Below, in pieces: positions 1-6,442 of a stretch of 35,774 nucleotides of DNA. The position numbers and the translations under genes were made by a program. Position 1 is the first letter of the stretch. Each line of letters begins with the position of its first letter. The notes under the pieces were generated by a model. That model was not told the origin of the DNA and made no database searches. It was given only the letters and a program-made list of their open reading frames with translations. The stretch covers positions 1 through 35,774 of the IMG/VR virus record IMGVR_UViG_3300022752_000200. The stretch is one strand, 5' to 3'. The DNA is from a virus.

Positions 1-34
1 ACCGCCAGACCTTCAAATTGAGCATTTGATGACG

Positions 35-244
35 TTACTCGCCGGTCTGCTTGGTTTTGGTGGGATGCGTAGCTTCGAAAAATCCAAGGGTATCGCGGCG
101 AAGTAGGTCGCGGTAGGCGTTAATCGCCGTCTTTAAGTCGGCGTTTAGCGCGTCAATCTCCGCATTCAGCAGCGCCAGCCGCTTGTTTGCTTCTACTGCA
201 AACTTGACAAGGTTGTCATACTGCCACGTTTCAAAATTAGCCAT
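35..244 (-). CDS. small hypothetical protein (69 aa)
   Basis: I do not recognise a family. The 69-aa product is mainly helical and charged, with a heptad-like Leu/Ile pattern at about residues 20-48 (AEIDALNADLKTAI) that suggests a short coiled coil. The ATG has a good Shine-Dalgarno (AAAGGA, 5 nt upstream). It overlaps the end of the upstream gene by 8 nt, so it is translated as the last visible member of the leftward early operon. The 34 bases left of its stop hold no complete gene. Function is unknown; a small accessory early protein is the only supportable guess. Confidence 0.7.
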   Translation of the reverse strand: MANFETWQYDNLVKFAVEANKRLALLNAEIDALNADLKTAINAYRDLLRRDTLGFFEATHPTKTKQTGE

Positions 245-491
245 GGGATTCCTTTCTGGGTAAGTTTCTAAGGATATACGAGTACTCTGGCTCTACCGAA
301 GGAGGGCCGATGTTAAACACAAAATACCTTCTGTTTTCTTCTCCAACTTCACGTTTGGAGACAGAACCGTTGGCGCACAAACGGTTCAGTATTCCAAACA
401 ACGCCTTGGGCGTTACGCCTGGCACTTTCATTTCTTTTCTTGCCATCTCTCCGTGTTCGCTCAAATAATCAAGAACCTTTTGTTGGCTCAT
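237..491 (-). CDS. small winged-helix-like protein (84 aa)
   Basis: The start is ATG at 491, not the longer frame reaching 626, because GAGGT lies 5 nt upstream and the extra N-terminal residues would run across two other genes. Residues 3-60 read as a winged-helix fold: a helix (QKVLDYLSEHG), a second helix with MKVPGVTPKALF, a recognition-type helix (ILNRLCANGSV) and a beta hairpin ending RRYFVF. Phages often carry such small MarR/GntR-like DNA-binding proteins. It may regulate late stages of the left operon or host genes. The family call comes from the predicted fold pattern only, not from a recognised signature. Confidence 0.7.
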   Translation of the reverse strand: MSQQKVLDYLSEHGEMARKEMKVPGVTPKALFGILNRLCANGSVSKREVGEENRRYFVFNIGPPSVEPEYSYILRNLPRKESHG

Positions 492-498
492 ATTTACC

Positions 499-642
499 TC
501 AAAACAATGCGTCTGGTACGTTAGACAGGTCCAGCTTTGGTTTACGCTGGCGTTTGATTTTCTGGACAATGTGTGGGTACGGCGGCATATGCCACACCCA
601 CCGCACCACGTTGCTTTCGTCGTCAAGGATTCCGTATCTCAT
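499..642 (-). CDS. micro-protein, hypothetical (47 aa)
   Basis: A short reading frame that starts MRYGILDDESNVVRWVWH and ends DLSNVPDALF. It has a purine-rich Shine-Dalgarno (GGGAAGAGAA) directly before the ATG, and its TGA lies 7 nt before the next ATG (491), inside that gene's ribosome binding region, which indicates translational coupling. The product is rich in Trp, Arg and Pro with a basic middle (KIKRQRKPK). No family recognised. Its start overlaps the end of the upstream gene by 20 nt in another frame. Confidence 0.6.
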   Translation of the reverse strand: MRYGILDDESNVVRWVWHMPPYPHIVQKIKRQRKPKLDLSNVPDALF

Positions 643-754
643 TTCTCTTCCCTTTGTCGTTTTGTGTTATGGGTTTCCCAATCGGTAATTTTGATTCACC
701 ATTAGTAGTCTTTCCTGCGGATTCTTCCCGTTCGGGGTTGAAAATAAACTTCAT
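623..754 (-). CDS. micro-protein, hypothetical (43 aa)
   Basis: The ATG overlaps the TGA of the upstream gene (AATGA), the same coupling seen at several junctions of this operon, and the upstream sequence GGGAGTTGGAA can serve as Shine-Dalgarno. The product begins MKFIFNPEREES and is a polar, mostly disordered chain (GKTTNGESKLPIGKP). No family is recognised. Without this frame there would be an unexplained gap of about 110 nt in an otherwise gapless operon, which supports it being real. Confidence 0.5.
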   Translation of the reverse strand: MKFIFNPEREESAGKTTNGESKLPIGKPITQNDKGKRNEIRNP

Positions 755-1002
755 TTCCAACTCCCACCCCTTGCCGCCATCTGACCAGCCAAGAACGCAG
801 CCTTGTACGCACCATCGTTGGTGTTAGCACGCATCAGTTGTTCTTTTAGGTGGGTGATCTCAATCTGAGATTGCTTGTCTGCCACATCCCAGGCCGCCTC
901 CCATGCGTCCCACATAGGTGCTTCCCTTGGGTCATAACTACCAGCGGGAGCGGTCTTTTGAATTACAGACCACCACTTACGCCATGCTTCTGCTTTGTTC
1001 AT
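751..1002 (-). CDS. hypothetical early protein (83 aa)
   Basis: An 83-aa protein rich in Trp and Ala (WRKWWSVIQK, MWDAWEAAWD) followed by a helix (IEITHLKEQLMRA) and an Ala/Gly-rich tail. The pattern of an aromatic helical N-terminus and a short coiled segment is common among small phage proteins annotated as hypothetical. The start overlaps the upstream stop by 4 nt (ATGA) and the stop overlaps the next start. No catalytic motif, signal peptide or membrane segment is visible; function unknown. Confidence 0.7.
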   Translation of the reverse strand: MNKAEAWRKWWSVIQKTAPAGSYDPREAPMWDAWEAAWDVADKQSQIEITHLKEQLMRANTNDGAYKAAFLAGQMAARGGSWK

Positions 1003-1319
1003 AGACGTGCCTTTATTAAGATTTTAAGTTCTGCGCTGCTAAACGCCCGTTCTTTACCTTGGAAGATGATTTTCTCAGTCCACGGTCTTGACCACAGGCA
1101 TTGAAGTTCTGGGACGGCACGGGAGTTAAGCAACTCCTCAGTTGTATACGCAACGCCACCCAATCCAACCCATTTGTGCGGCTCGATAAAATGTGGCACA
1201 ACAATCTGCTCGCTGTTGGGCAACCTGAATACAGGCTCCAAAGCATAGTCAGAAAAACGCTGAAGCATTTCAGCAAGGCTAAAGTTAACTTTGAACTCTG
1301 GCTTTTGTTTCTTGGTCAT
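999..1319 (-). CDS. hypothetical early protein (106 aa)
   Basis: A 106-aa soluble protein of unknown function. It begins MTKKQKPEFKVNFSLAEM, carries a central beta-rich part (QIVVPHFIEPHKWVGLGGVAYTT) and ends with a helix (SSAELKILIKARL). GGAGAG lies 6 nt before the ATG, and the start overlaps the stop of the VRR-NUC gene (ATGA). No family recognised. Its place directly after the nuclease genes suggests an accessory to the recombination set, but that is inference from position only. Confidence 0.7.
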   Translation of the reverse strand: MTKKQKPEFKVNFSLAEMLQRFSDYALEPVFRLPNSEQIVVPHFIEPHKWVGLGGVAYTTEELLNSRAVPELQCLWSRPWTEKIIFQGKERAFSSAELKILIKARL

Positions 1320-1645
1320 TTATGCTCTCCGATTTTGGTTTTGGCATCGTCAAACCCATAACCCACAATGACCCGATGCCCGCAGCCCTGTAGGTAATCA
1401 ATCCAATCCTTCTGTTCTGGCCTTAACACACCTCCTTTCTGACGTTTCATCTCAATCCACAAACCCCAAGATGGGACAAACAGGTCAGGAACTCCGGCGC
1501 TAACGCCTTCGGCTTTCAACCTACTTGCCACGCTAATGCTTCGTTTTTCCCCGTTAGGAATAGCAAAGATGCGAACGTCTGGATACGTCTGGCGAAACCA
1601 ACGCACCAGGTCGCGCTGCTCTTCATGCTCGGTTGGTATTACCAT
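1316..1645 (-). CDS. VRR-NUC domain endonuclease
   Basis: A stand-alone VRR-NUC (PD-(D/E)XK superfamily) nuclease of 109 aa, the usual size for the phage type. Visible motifs are the N-terminal EHEEQRDLVRWF helix, GVPDLFV with catalytic Asp54, and IEMK with Glu65 and Lys67; Gln78 in RPEQKDW is the conserved trailing glutamine. Family members cleave branched or structured DNA; phage versions are thought to resolve junctions or process replication intermediates. Its start overlaps the 3' end of the helicase gene by 7 nt, so helicase and nuclease are co-translated and may act together as a junction-processing pair. Confidence 0.9.
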   Translation of the reverse strand: MVIPTEHEEQRDLVRWFRQTYPDVRIFAIPNGEKRSISVASRLKAEGVSAGVPDLFVPSWGLWIEMKRQKGGVLRPEQKDWIDYLQGCGHRVIVGYGFDDAKTKIGEHK

Positions 1646-3240
1646 TTCCTACTCACAACCCTAAAGAATTTTCCATCGCGTTTGTACTCAATGGATACTG
1701 GGGGAAACCCTTGGTTCATCTGCGCCACAACATAATCAACCGCGTCTGACTCGGCCACTTCGTTGATCTGGCTTAGTACAGCTTGGGCTTTGTTGGCGAT
1801 GTAGTACAACGTACCCAACGCCTTCTCACCGGCAAACCCGGAATGCAGTATCGGCAGGTACTCGGTGATAGGGGTATCGCTCAGGCCGCCGTAGTAAGTG
1901 ATTGACACCATTAGCTTGCCGCTGGCCTGACTAACGTGCCGCCGCCAAGACCAATCGGTGACCGCCATCTCGGTGCCGCTGTCACCCATAATGTCGTCAT
2001 GCTGTAACTTCAACTTCTTAGGCTCAACAGCGGGGAAATCCGTCCCGCAAGCGGGGCATACGCGCACCGCTAACGCGCAAATCTCGTTGCAGTTGTCGCA
2101 TACTTTGACCGGGGCTACGCCGTCGCCTGTACCGCCTTTCTTTGGTGGTTGCACATTGGTGATCGGCCCATGCGTTGCAACCACCTTGGCAAAGTCCAGC
2201 ACCAAGCAATGATCGGTGTGGCTCTTAGGCCGCATTCCTCGACCGGCCATCTGGATGTACAGACCAGGAGACATCGTTGGCCGCAGCATTGCAATCAAGT
2301 CAATGTCTGGGTAATCAAAACCTGTGGTCAGCACGTTGGCGTTGGTCAACGCCTTAATCTTTCCGGTCTTGAACTCCTCAATGATCTTCTCACGCTCTTT
2401 CTTGGGCGTGTCGCCAGTCACGCACTTGGACGGTATGCCCCAATAATTCAGGATCTCGCAGACGTTCTGGGCATGAGATACGCCGGTACAAAAGAACAAC
2501 CAATGCTGCCGATCTTCGGCCAACGCAATCACCTCGCTGACCACGCGCACGTTCTGGTCTTTGGTGTTGACCGCTTTCTGTAGCTCGCCTTCAACAAACT
2601 CCCCACCGCGCTTGGCAACGCCATCAGTATCAAGTTTGGTTGTGGTTACTTTCGAGCGCAGCGGGGCAAGATGCTTCTTAAAGATCAACTCTTCAATCGT
2701 TACTGGTTCAATTAGTGCGTTGAAGACCGCTGGCTCATCGGTAATCATGCCGTGACCTAGCCGGTACGGGGTTGCGGTCAGTCCGATGAAACGCAGGTTT
2801 GGGTTGATGCGTTGAAGCTGGCGCAGCAGATCGCGGTAACCGCCAGTGTCTTTGTGATTGACCAGATGGCACTCGTCAATGATCACCAGATCAACGTGGT
2901 CAATCTGCGCCGCCTTATCTCGCACCGACTGAATGCCGGCAAACGTAATCGGCTGGTGTAACTCACGCCGCCCTATACCGGCGCTATATATTCCGAGCGG
3001 CGCGTCCGGCCAATGTACGTACATTTTCTCGGCGTTCTGCTCAATTAGCTCCTTTACGTGGGTCAGCATCAACACCCGCGTCTCAGGCCACTTGGTCAAC
3101 GCATCTTGGCAAAGGGCCGCAACAAGGTGGCTCTTGCCTGAACCAGTGGGCAGCACCAGACAAGGGTTGCCTTCGTAGCCAGCAAGAAACCAGTTGTACA
3201 GATCATCTATGGCCCGCTGCTGGTAGTCACGCAGGATCAT
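1639..3240 (-). CDS. SF2 DEAD/DEAH-type helicase with zinc finger
   Basis: A superfamily 2 helicase related to the restriction type III/UvsW group, 533 aa. In order: Q-like motif (RDYQQRAI, residues 4-11), Walker A PTGSGKS (31-37), DECH box (122-125), motif III TAT (155-157), C-terminal RecA domain with TTGFDYPDID and motif VI QMAGRGMRP (330-338). A CxxC-x10-CxxC zinc finger follows (Cys381, 384, 395, 398), then a C-terminal domain of about 110 residues without recognised fold. It probably remodels replication forks or D-loops using ATP. Its start overlaps the stop of the upstream nuclease gene (ATGA), and VRR-NUC overlaps its end. All key motifs look intact. Confidence 0.95.
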   Translation of the reverse strand: MILRDYQQRAIDDLYNWFLAGYEGNPCLVLPTGSGKSHLVAALCQDALTKWPETRVLMLTHVKELIEQNAEKMYVHWPDAPLGIYSAGIGRRELHQPITFAGIQSVRDKAAQIDHVDLVIIDECHLVNHKDTGGYRDLLRQLQRINPNLRFIGLTATPYRLGHGMITDEPAVFNALIEPVTIEELIFKKHLAPLRSKVTTTKLDTDGVAKRGGEFVEGELQKAVNTKDQNVRVVSEVIALAEDRQHWLFFCTGVSHAQNVCEILNYWGIPSKCVTGDTPKKEREKIIEEFKTGKIKALTNANVLTTGFDYPDIDLIAMLRPTMSPGLYIQMAGRGMRPKSHTDHCLVLDFAKVVATHGPITNVQPPKKGGTGDGVAPVKVCDNCNEICALAVRVCPACGTDFPAVEPKKLKLQHDDIMGDSGTEMAVTDWSWRRHVSQASGKLMVSITYYGGLSDTPITEYLPILHSGFAGEKALGTLYYIANKAQAVLSQINEVAESDAVDYVVAQMNQGFPPVSIEYKRDGKFFRVVSRKW

Positions 3241-4262
3241 CCAACTACCCGCGCATCAAACATCTTACGAAACTCAATCATCCCTTCGTCAGATTCAGCA
3301 CAAGCGGCAGCGTTGGCGACCAACTCCTTAGACCCGTACACACCGTCCCCTGGCTCACCGTTCACAACATCTTTACCGTTGATGACGTAAATCGTCTGCC
3401 ACTGGTCGCCGGCTTCCTTGCGTTGCCACGGGACCATATCGGGGTGTAGGACATGGCTACCGCAACCCTCACGCTGCCATTCCACGGGTATTTCGCTACC
3501 TGCGTGGCGCTCGCAGATCCACTTGGAATCCTCGGTCGCCGTGCTATGGGCGCAGGTTCGGCAGTTGACCTCTTTGGTCAGACGGTCGCCGTGGCAAAAC
3601 TCATGAGCAGGACACCACTTGCATTGATACCAACTTGGATCAGCACTTAACGGCTCGGGCATCCGGTCTGACAATGCAATGCGCTTGCCTCTGGCTATTG
3701 CGTTTTCGGCGACGCCTTTGTCGTACTCCACCCGCTCTGTGTAGAGTCGGTCGTCATCTTTGCAGACAGCCACGTATAGCGCCCGATCAATGCCAGTGCC
3801 ATGCATATAAGACTGCATTTGCACAAAGTGATCAAACTTGGCACGTTCCACGCCCTTGTCTTCGACTTGTTCAAACGATTTTTTGTTGTGGGTTTTGTAC
3901 TCACAAACGTGTTTCTTCTGTGGCGCTCCCGGCACTCCAGATATTGCGATGTCATCTATGCTCCCGCTAATGTGGCAACCAAAGTCCACCCGTTCTTGCG
4001 CTACCCCTGGCTTAAACTGGATGCCAATGGCTTGCAGATCCTCTTTGATCGTTGCTTCTTCGTTCTGGCCGCGTCTAAACATACGCAGCACGCGACCTTC
4101 AAACTTGCTCGCCACAGCCCACCGAAACGACAGCCATAACCAACGGTCGCAAGCGTGACCAAGTTGGCTTGCGCCAAGATGCGCCCTTGGTTTCTCAGGT
4201 TTGCTTGCGTGGTATTGGTCTACGAGTTCTGGGATGCTATACTGAGCGTCAGGTATCTTCAC
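3237..4262 (-). CDS. Cas4/RecB-like PD-(D/E)XK exonuclease with four-Cys Fe-S pattern
   Basis: I place the start at GTG 4262 (341 aa), because AAGGAGAG lies 5 nt upstream; the ATG 162 nt further up would run through a hairpin and the end of the neighbouring gene. The nuclease core shows SIDD (Asp103/104), CEYK (Glu121, Lys123) and the QMQ motif (148-150). Cys38 near the N-terminus and CKWC-x5-C (Cys214, 217, 223) reproduce the cysteine layout of Cas4/Dna2-type Fe-S nucleases. A second cysteine group (234, 237, 250, 267) is extra and may bind zinc. Likely role: DNA end resection to give single strands for the Sak4-like annealing ATPase. Substrate polarity cannot be read from sequence. Confidence 0.88.
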   Translation of the reverse strand: MKIPDAQYSIPELVDQYHASKPEKPRAHLGASQLGHACDRWLWLSFRWAVASKFEGRVLRMFRRGQNEEATIKEDLQAIGIQFKPGVAQERVDFGCHISGSIDDIAISGVPGAPQKKHVCEYKTHNKKSFEQVEDKGVERAKFDHFVQMQSYMHGTGIDRALYVAVCKDDDRLYTERVEYDKGVAENAIARGKRIALSDRMPEPLSADPSWYQCKWCPAHEFCHGDRLTKEVNCRTCAHSTATEDSKWICERHAGSEIPVEWQREGCGSHVLHPDMVPWQRKEAGDQWQTIYVINGKDVVNGEPGDGVYGSKELVANAAACAESDEGMIEFRKMFDARVVG

Positions 4263-4285
4263 GTGCTCTCTCCTTGGTATCGATT

Positions 4286-4315
4286 TGCCCCGGCACTCCA
4301 CCGGGGCATTTTTTT
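4286..4315 (+). terminator. intrinsic terminator on the plus strand, antisense to the operon
   Basis: TGCCCCGG-7 nt-CCGGGGCA forms an 8-bp GC-rich stem followed by seven T on the plus strand. It lies in the 58-bp gap between the DUF669 and nuclease genes, which are both on the minus strand. Read leftward, the stem is preceded by A7 and followed by AAATCG, so it would not terminate the operon transcript. Confidence 0.75.
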
Positions 4316-4320
4316 GCCTA

Positions 4321-4800
4321 TTACTTCTTAGCCCAGGGTGGCGCAGCCTTAACGCCCGCAGCGGGGACCGATGGCGCAGCCTTTGGTGCGGGTGCAGTAC
4401 CACCAGACAGGCTCTTGAACCCACGCACCTCGTTGCTGTTGCCGTACTGCTCTGAGATCCGAATATCCAACTTGATCGACAAGTTGCCGCCGATCATCTG
4501 GTCCGTATCTTTCAAGCTGGTGAGGCCAATCGCTCGCATGATCTCGCCCAACTGCTGGCGCCCGATCTCTTCGGCCTTTGGGTTGGGGTTACGCACATTC
4601 AGGTTGCCAAACACTACGCGGCCTTGATGCGTCGGGCCTTGGATGTCGTAGCGGATCTTGATGTATTTGCCGTTGCCCATCTTGGTAGCCATAACTTCGG
4701 CATTAGAAATTGTTGCGGTGTACCAGCCAGCGGGCAGGGGTTCAAAGTTGCGCTCCGACTGGGGCAGCGAGGCAACGTCATAGGTTTCGTCTAAAAGCAT
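4321..4800 (-). CDS. DUF669 family, SSB-like protein
   Basis: A 159-aa protein with the typical DUF669 opening (FEPLPAGWYTATI, about residues 19-31) and core (NGKYIKIRYDIQG, RVVFGNLNVRNPN). Members sit beside phage recombinases and primase-helicases, and are thought to bind single-stranded DNA in the role of SSB. The C-terminus (about 130-159) is a flexible Ala/Pro linker ending PPWAKK. It is flanked by the Sak4-like ATPase cluster upstream and the nuclease downstream. AAGGAAGTGA precedes the ATG; the gene starts 1 nt after the upstream stop. The family call is strong; the SSB role is from the family context. Confidence 0.88.
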   Translation of the reverse strand: MLLDETYDVASLPQSERNFEPLPAGWYTATISNAEVMATKMGNGKYIKIRYDIQGPTHQGRVVFGNLNVRNPNPKAEEIGRQQLGEIMRAIGLTSLKDTDQMIGGNLSIKLDIRISEQYGNSNEVRGFKSLSGGTAPAPKAAPSVPAAGVKAAPPWAKK

Positions 4801-4801
4801 T

Positions 4802-5206
4802 TCACTTCCTTGTGATGGTGAACGATGGGCGACCGGGCTTGGCAGTTATCGCTGCCGCAAACGGTTTGGTAATTGACTCGTCTGTGGCTTTCCAGACGGT
4901 CATATTGATCTCAGGTTTCCAGCGGAACACCGTAGACAGATGCTCCTCCGACCCAGTTTCGTGGGCAATGACCAGCAACTTGTCAGAGTTGACCGTGCGG
5001 TTAACCCGACCTTCAATCTTAATTGCAAAAGGTGACCCGACTTGCACCACATTCTCGGTCCCCTCAAACGTCTCTGGGAAATTGACCTTCTTGGCAATCT
5101 CGTCCTCAATCTCGCGCCGTTTCTCAACTGCCACCTTCTCGGCTTCCTTGTAGCCAATCCAACGCTCGGCAAGTTCGTCGAGCGTAATGTCGTCAAACAC
5201 TCTCAT
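4802..5206 (-). CDS. hypothetical protein of recombination module (134 aa)
   Basis: The start is ATG 5206, which has GGAGGTG upstream and overlaps the TGA of the Sak4-like gene (ATGA); the longer frame to 5293 lies inside that gene. The N-terminus is a charged helix (LDELAERWIGYKEAEKVAVEKRREIEDEIAKK), probably coiled coil, followed by a beta-rich half (AIKIEGRVNRTVNSDKLL, INMTVWKA). Similar helical-then-beta proteins occur next to AAA_24/DUF669 pairs in other phages, but I cannot name a family with certainty. It may be an accessory subunit of the annealing complex (inference from position). Confidence 0.8.
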   Translation of the reverse strand: MRVFDDITLDELAERWIGYKEAEKVAVEKRREIEDEIAKKVNFPETFEGTENVVQVGSPFAIKIEGRVNRTVNSDKLLVIAHETGSEEHLSTVFRWKPEINMTVWKATDESITKPFAAAITAKPGRPSFTITRK

Positions 5207-5880
5207 GCCACACCTCCAATTTTCTTGATGATCTCGCCCAAATCGGCGTCTTCCCACACTTCCAGCTTGCCAGACCGATCCTTGGCAAGCCACAACCCAT
5301 CGCCATCAGTCATCAGGGCGCGGCGAGTCATTCCTTCGGCATCCTTCTCAACCCTGAGAGCCAGCACTTCATCGAAGAAGTAGGGCAGCGACTGGCCGGT
5401 TTTATTCCCCGGCATACTCGGGGCGTAAAGAACGCGGCCCATCTCATCCTGAGTTTTTTCCAATTTTGCCGACATATAAACGTGCTTGCCGGGGAGATCG
5501 CGGAAACCTCGGATGATGTCGGCCATTTGCTCTTGCATGGCCCCGTATGCCGCTCTGGGATCTTTATTGATCTTTTTTTCAGCGTTCAGTACTACCTCGG
5601 CGATTTCCGAAATACTGTCCAGCGCCACCGATTCAAATTCTGCTGCTTCGGCGCTGCTGGTCAGCCACTTGTAAGCCTCCCTAAGATCATCCATGCTCGT
5701 GATCTCAATGAAAGGTAGGTTGGTATCAGCAATGCTTAACAAACCGCCTTCCGCACTTAAAATGACCGGCGTGGGTAAGGTGGGTATAAGGCTGGTCTTA
5801 CCTGCACCTGCTTGACCGTAGACCAAAAGCTTGACCGCTTGCGCGGTGGCTTCTTTCGTCCTCTTTAATGAAATTGCCAT
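5203..5880 (-). CDS. AAA_24 / Sak4-like annealing ATPase
   Basis: A RecA-fold ATPase of the AAA_24 (phage nucleotide-binding) group, 225 aa from ATG 5880, chosen for GGAGG upstream and a TGATG overlap with the previous gene. Walker A is GQAGAGKTS (22-30); Walker B is SVALDS with Asp88; a sensor-like VYMSAKLEK segment follows. Phage members of this group include Sak4 proteins, which anneal single strands and promote recombination, usually together with an SSB-like partner. Here a DUF669 gene lies two genes downstream and a Cas4-like nuclease three genes downstream, which completes a plausible two-component recombination system. Confidence 0.9.
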   Translation of the reverse strand: MAISLKRTKEATAQAVKLLVYGQAGAGKTSLIPTLPTPVILSAEGGLLSIADTNLPFIEITSMDDLREAYKWLTSSAEAAEFESVALDSISEIAEVVLNAEKKINKDPRAAYGAMQEQMADIIRGFRDLPGKHVYMSAKLEKTQDEMGRVLYAPSMPGNKTGQSLPYFFDEVLALRVEKDAEGMTRRALMTDGDGLWLAKDRSGKLEVWEDADLGEIIKKIGGVA

Positions 5881-5993
5881 CAGATGCCTCCACTCAAAGC
5901 CAAAAACAGGACAATGGCCGCTGATGCACCAACTGCTACAGACGCCAAAATGATGACCCAAGGCGGGTCTTCTTGAGGTTCAAACTTATTCAT
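5880..5993 (-). CDS. single-span membrane micro-protein (37 aa)
   Basis: The start is ATG 5993; the longer frame to 6098 lies inside the preceding gene. The 37-aa chain has a polar N-terminus (MNKFEPQEDPP) and one hydrophobic span of about 23 residues (13-36), so it should insert in the inner membrane. It overlaps the start of the Sak4-like gene (TGATG) and the end of the preceding gene by 8 nt. Small early membrane proteins in phages are sometimes superinfection-exclusion factors, but nothing here identifies the role. Confidence 0.65.
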   Translation of the reverse strand: MNKFEPQEDPPWVIILASVAVGASAAIVLFLALSGGI

Positions 5994-6156
5994 TGCCTTC
6001 TTCCTCCTCGTCGCTTTTGTTTGAGTAAAAGACCGTGACGTACTCGTCTTCGCTAAAGTCGCAAAAATCAATCGTGTTGAAGTCCTCGTGAAACTCACGA
6101 TGGACGTAAGCGAGGATGATTTCCTCTACCTCTTGCTTGGTAAGAATTACCTTCAT
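5986..6156 (-). CDS. small acidic early protein (56 aa)
   Basis: First gene of the leftward operon. ATG 6156 has an excellent Shine-Dalgarno (AAGGAG), which the 9-codon longer alternative lacks. The product begins MKVILTKQEVEEIILAYV and ends with a strongly acidic tail (KSDEEEEGNE). The pattern of a beta strand, helix, and acidic sheet fits small host-modulating or DNA-mimic-like phage proteins, although no family is recognised. It is about 50 nt from the predicted leftward transcription start. Confidence 0.7.
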   Translation of the reverse strand: MKVILTKQEVEEIILAYVHREFHEDFNTIDFCDFSEDEYVTVFYSNKSDEEEEGNE

Positions 6157-6207
6157 GATTACTCCTTGGTTGGAACCGCACATTCGGGCTATCCGTTCGT
6201 GCAGTTG

Positions 6208-6236
6208 TTGCTACTTTACCCATTTCACTTTAGGAT
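6208..6236 (+). promoter_or_regulatory. rightward early promoter
   Basis: TTGCTA (6208-6213), a 17-nt spacer and TAGGAT (6231-6236) match 4 of 6 at each box. The start would be near 6243, ahead of the Cro-like gene. It shares nearly all its DNA with the leftward promoter, so polymerase can probably occupy only one at a time. Confidence 0.6.
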
Positions 6237-6241
6237 GTCAA
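6213..6241 (-). promoter_or_regulatory. leftward early promoter
   Basis: On the minus strand a perfect -35 TTGACA (6236-6241), a 17-nt spacer and a -10 TAAAGT (6213-6218, 4 of 6) fit a sigma-70 promoter. Transcription would start near 6206, about 50 nt before the first leftward gene. A TTTCACTTTAGG repeat lies between the two boxes, where a bound regulator would block polymerase. Confidence 0.75.
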
Positions 6242-6266
6242 CAGAAAGTTTCAACCCAAGGTGAAA
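6223..6266. promoter_or_regulatory. candidate operator: inverted TTTCACYTTR repeats
   Basis: TTTCACTTTAGG (6223-6234) and CCCAAGGTGAAA (6255-6266) are inverted copies that agree at 10 of 12 positions. The left copy covers the rightward -10 and the leftward spacer; the right copy covers the ribosome binding site of the Cro-like gene. A small GAAAGTTTC palindrome (6244-6252) lies between. The likely ligand is the neighbouring Cro-like protein (inference). Confidence 0.5.
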
Positions 6267-6268
6267 AA

Positions 6269-6442
6269 GTGACAACAGAGGAAGCGATCAAGCACTTTGG
6301 CGGGCTGAAAAAGCTCGCCGATGCGCTACAAATCTGGCCGCAGGTGATCTATCGATGGGGCAAGAACCCGCCGATGGCGCGGCAGTACGAGATAGAAGTT
6401 AAGACTGAGGGAAAGTTACGTGCAGACCATGAACAAGATTGA
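6269..6442 (+). CDS. Cro-like transcriptional regulator
   Basis: A 57-aa helix-turn-helix protein resembling the P22 Cro/DicC group: TTEEAIKHFGG at the start, LKKLADALQIWPQVIYRW as the helix-turn-helix (about 13-30), then a short wing-less tail (YEIEVKTEGKLRAD), close to the length of P22 Cro. The start is GTG 6269, preceded by AAGGTG at 5 nt; upstream frame extension crosses the promoter region. It is the first gene rightward of the control region and probably represses both early promoters through the TTTCAC repeats, one of which overlaps its own ribosome binding site. No CI-type repressor gene faces it. Confidence 0.85.
   Translation: MTTEEAIKHFGGLKKLADALQIWPQVIYRWGKNPPMARQYEIEVKTEGKLRADHEQD

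Noticed and set aside
1-25. Possible start of a further leftward gene at 25 (MLNLKVWR...)
   Set aside because: Only eight codons are inside the window and there is no clear Shine-Dalgarno, so it cannot be supported.
2149-2583. 144-aa plus-strand frame inside the helicase gene
   Set aside because: Opposite to a gene with complete helicase motifs, no start signal and no recognisable product.
3237-4262. Cas4 as part of a CRISPR adaptation module
   Set aside because: No cas1, cas2 or CRISPR array; the recombination neighbours explain the nuclease better.
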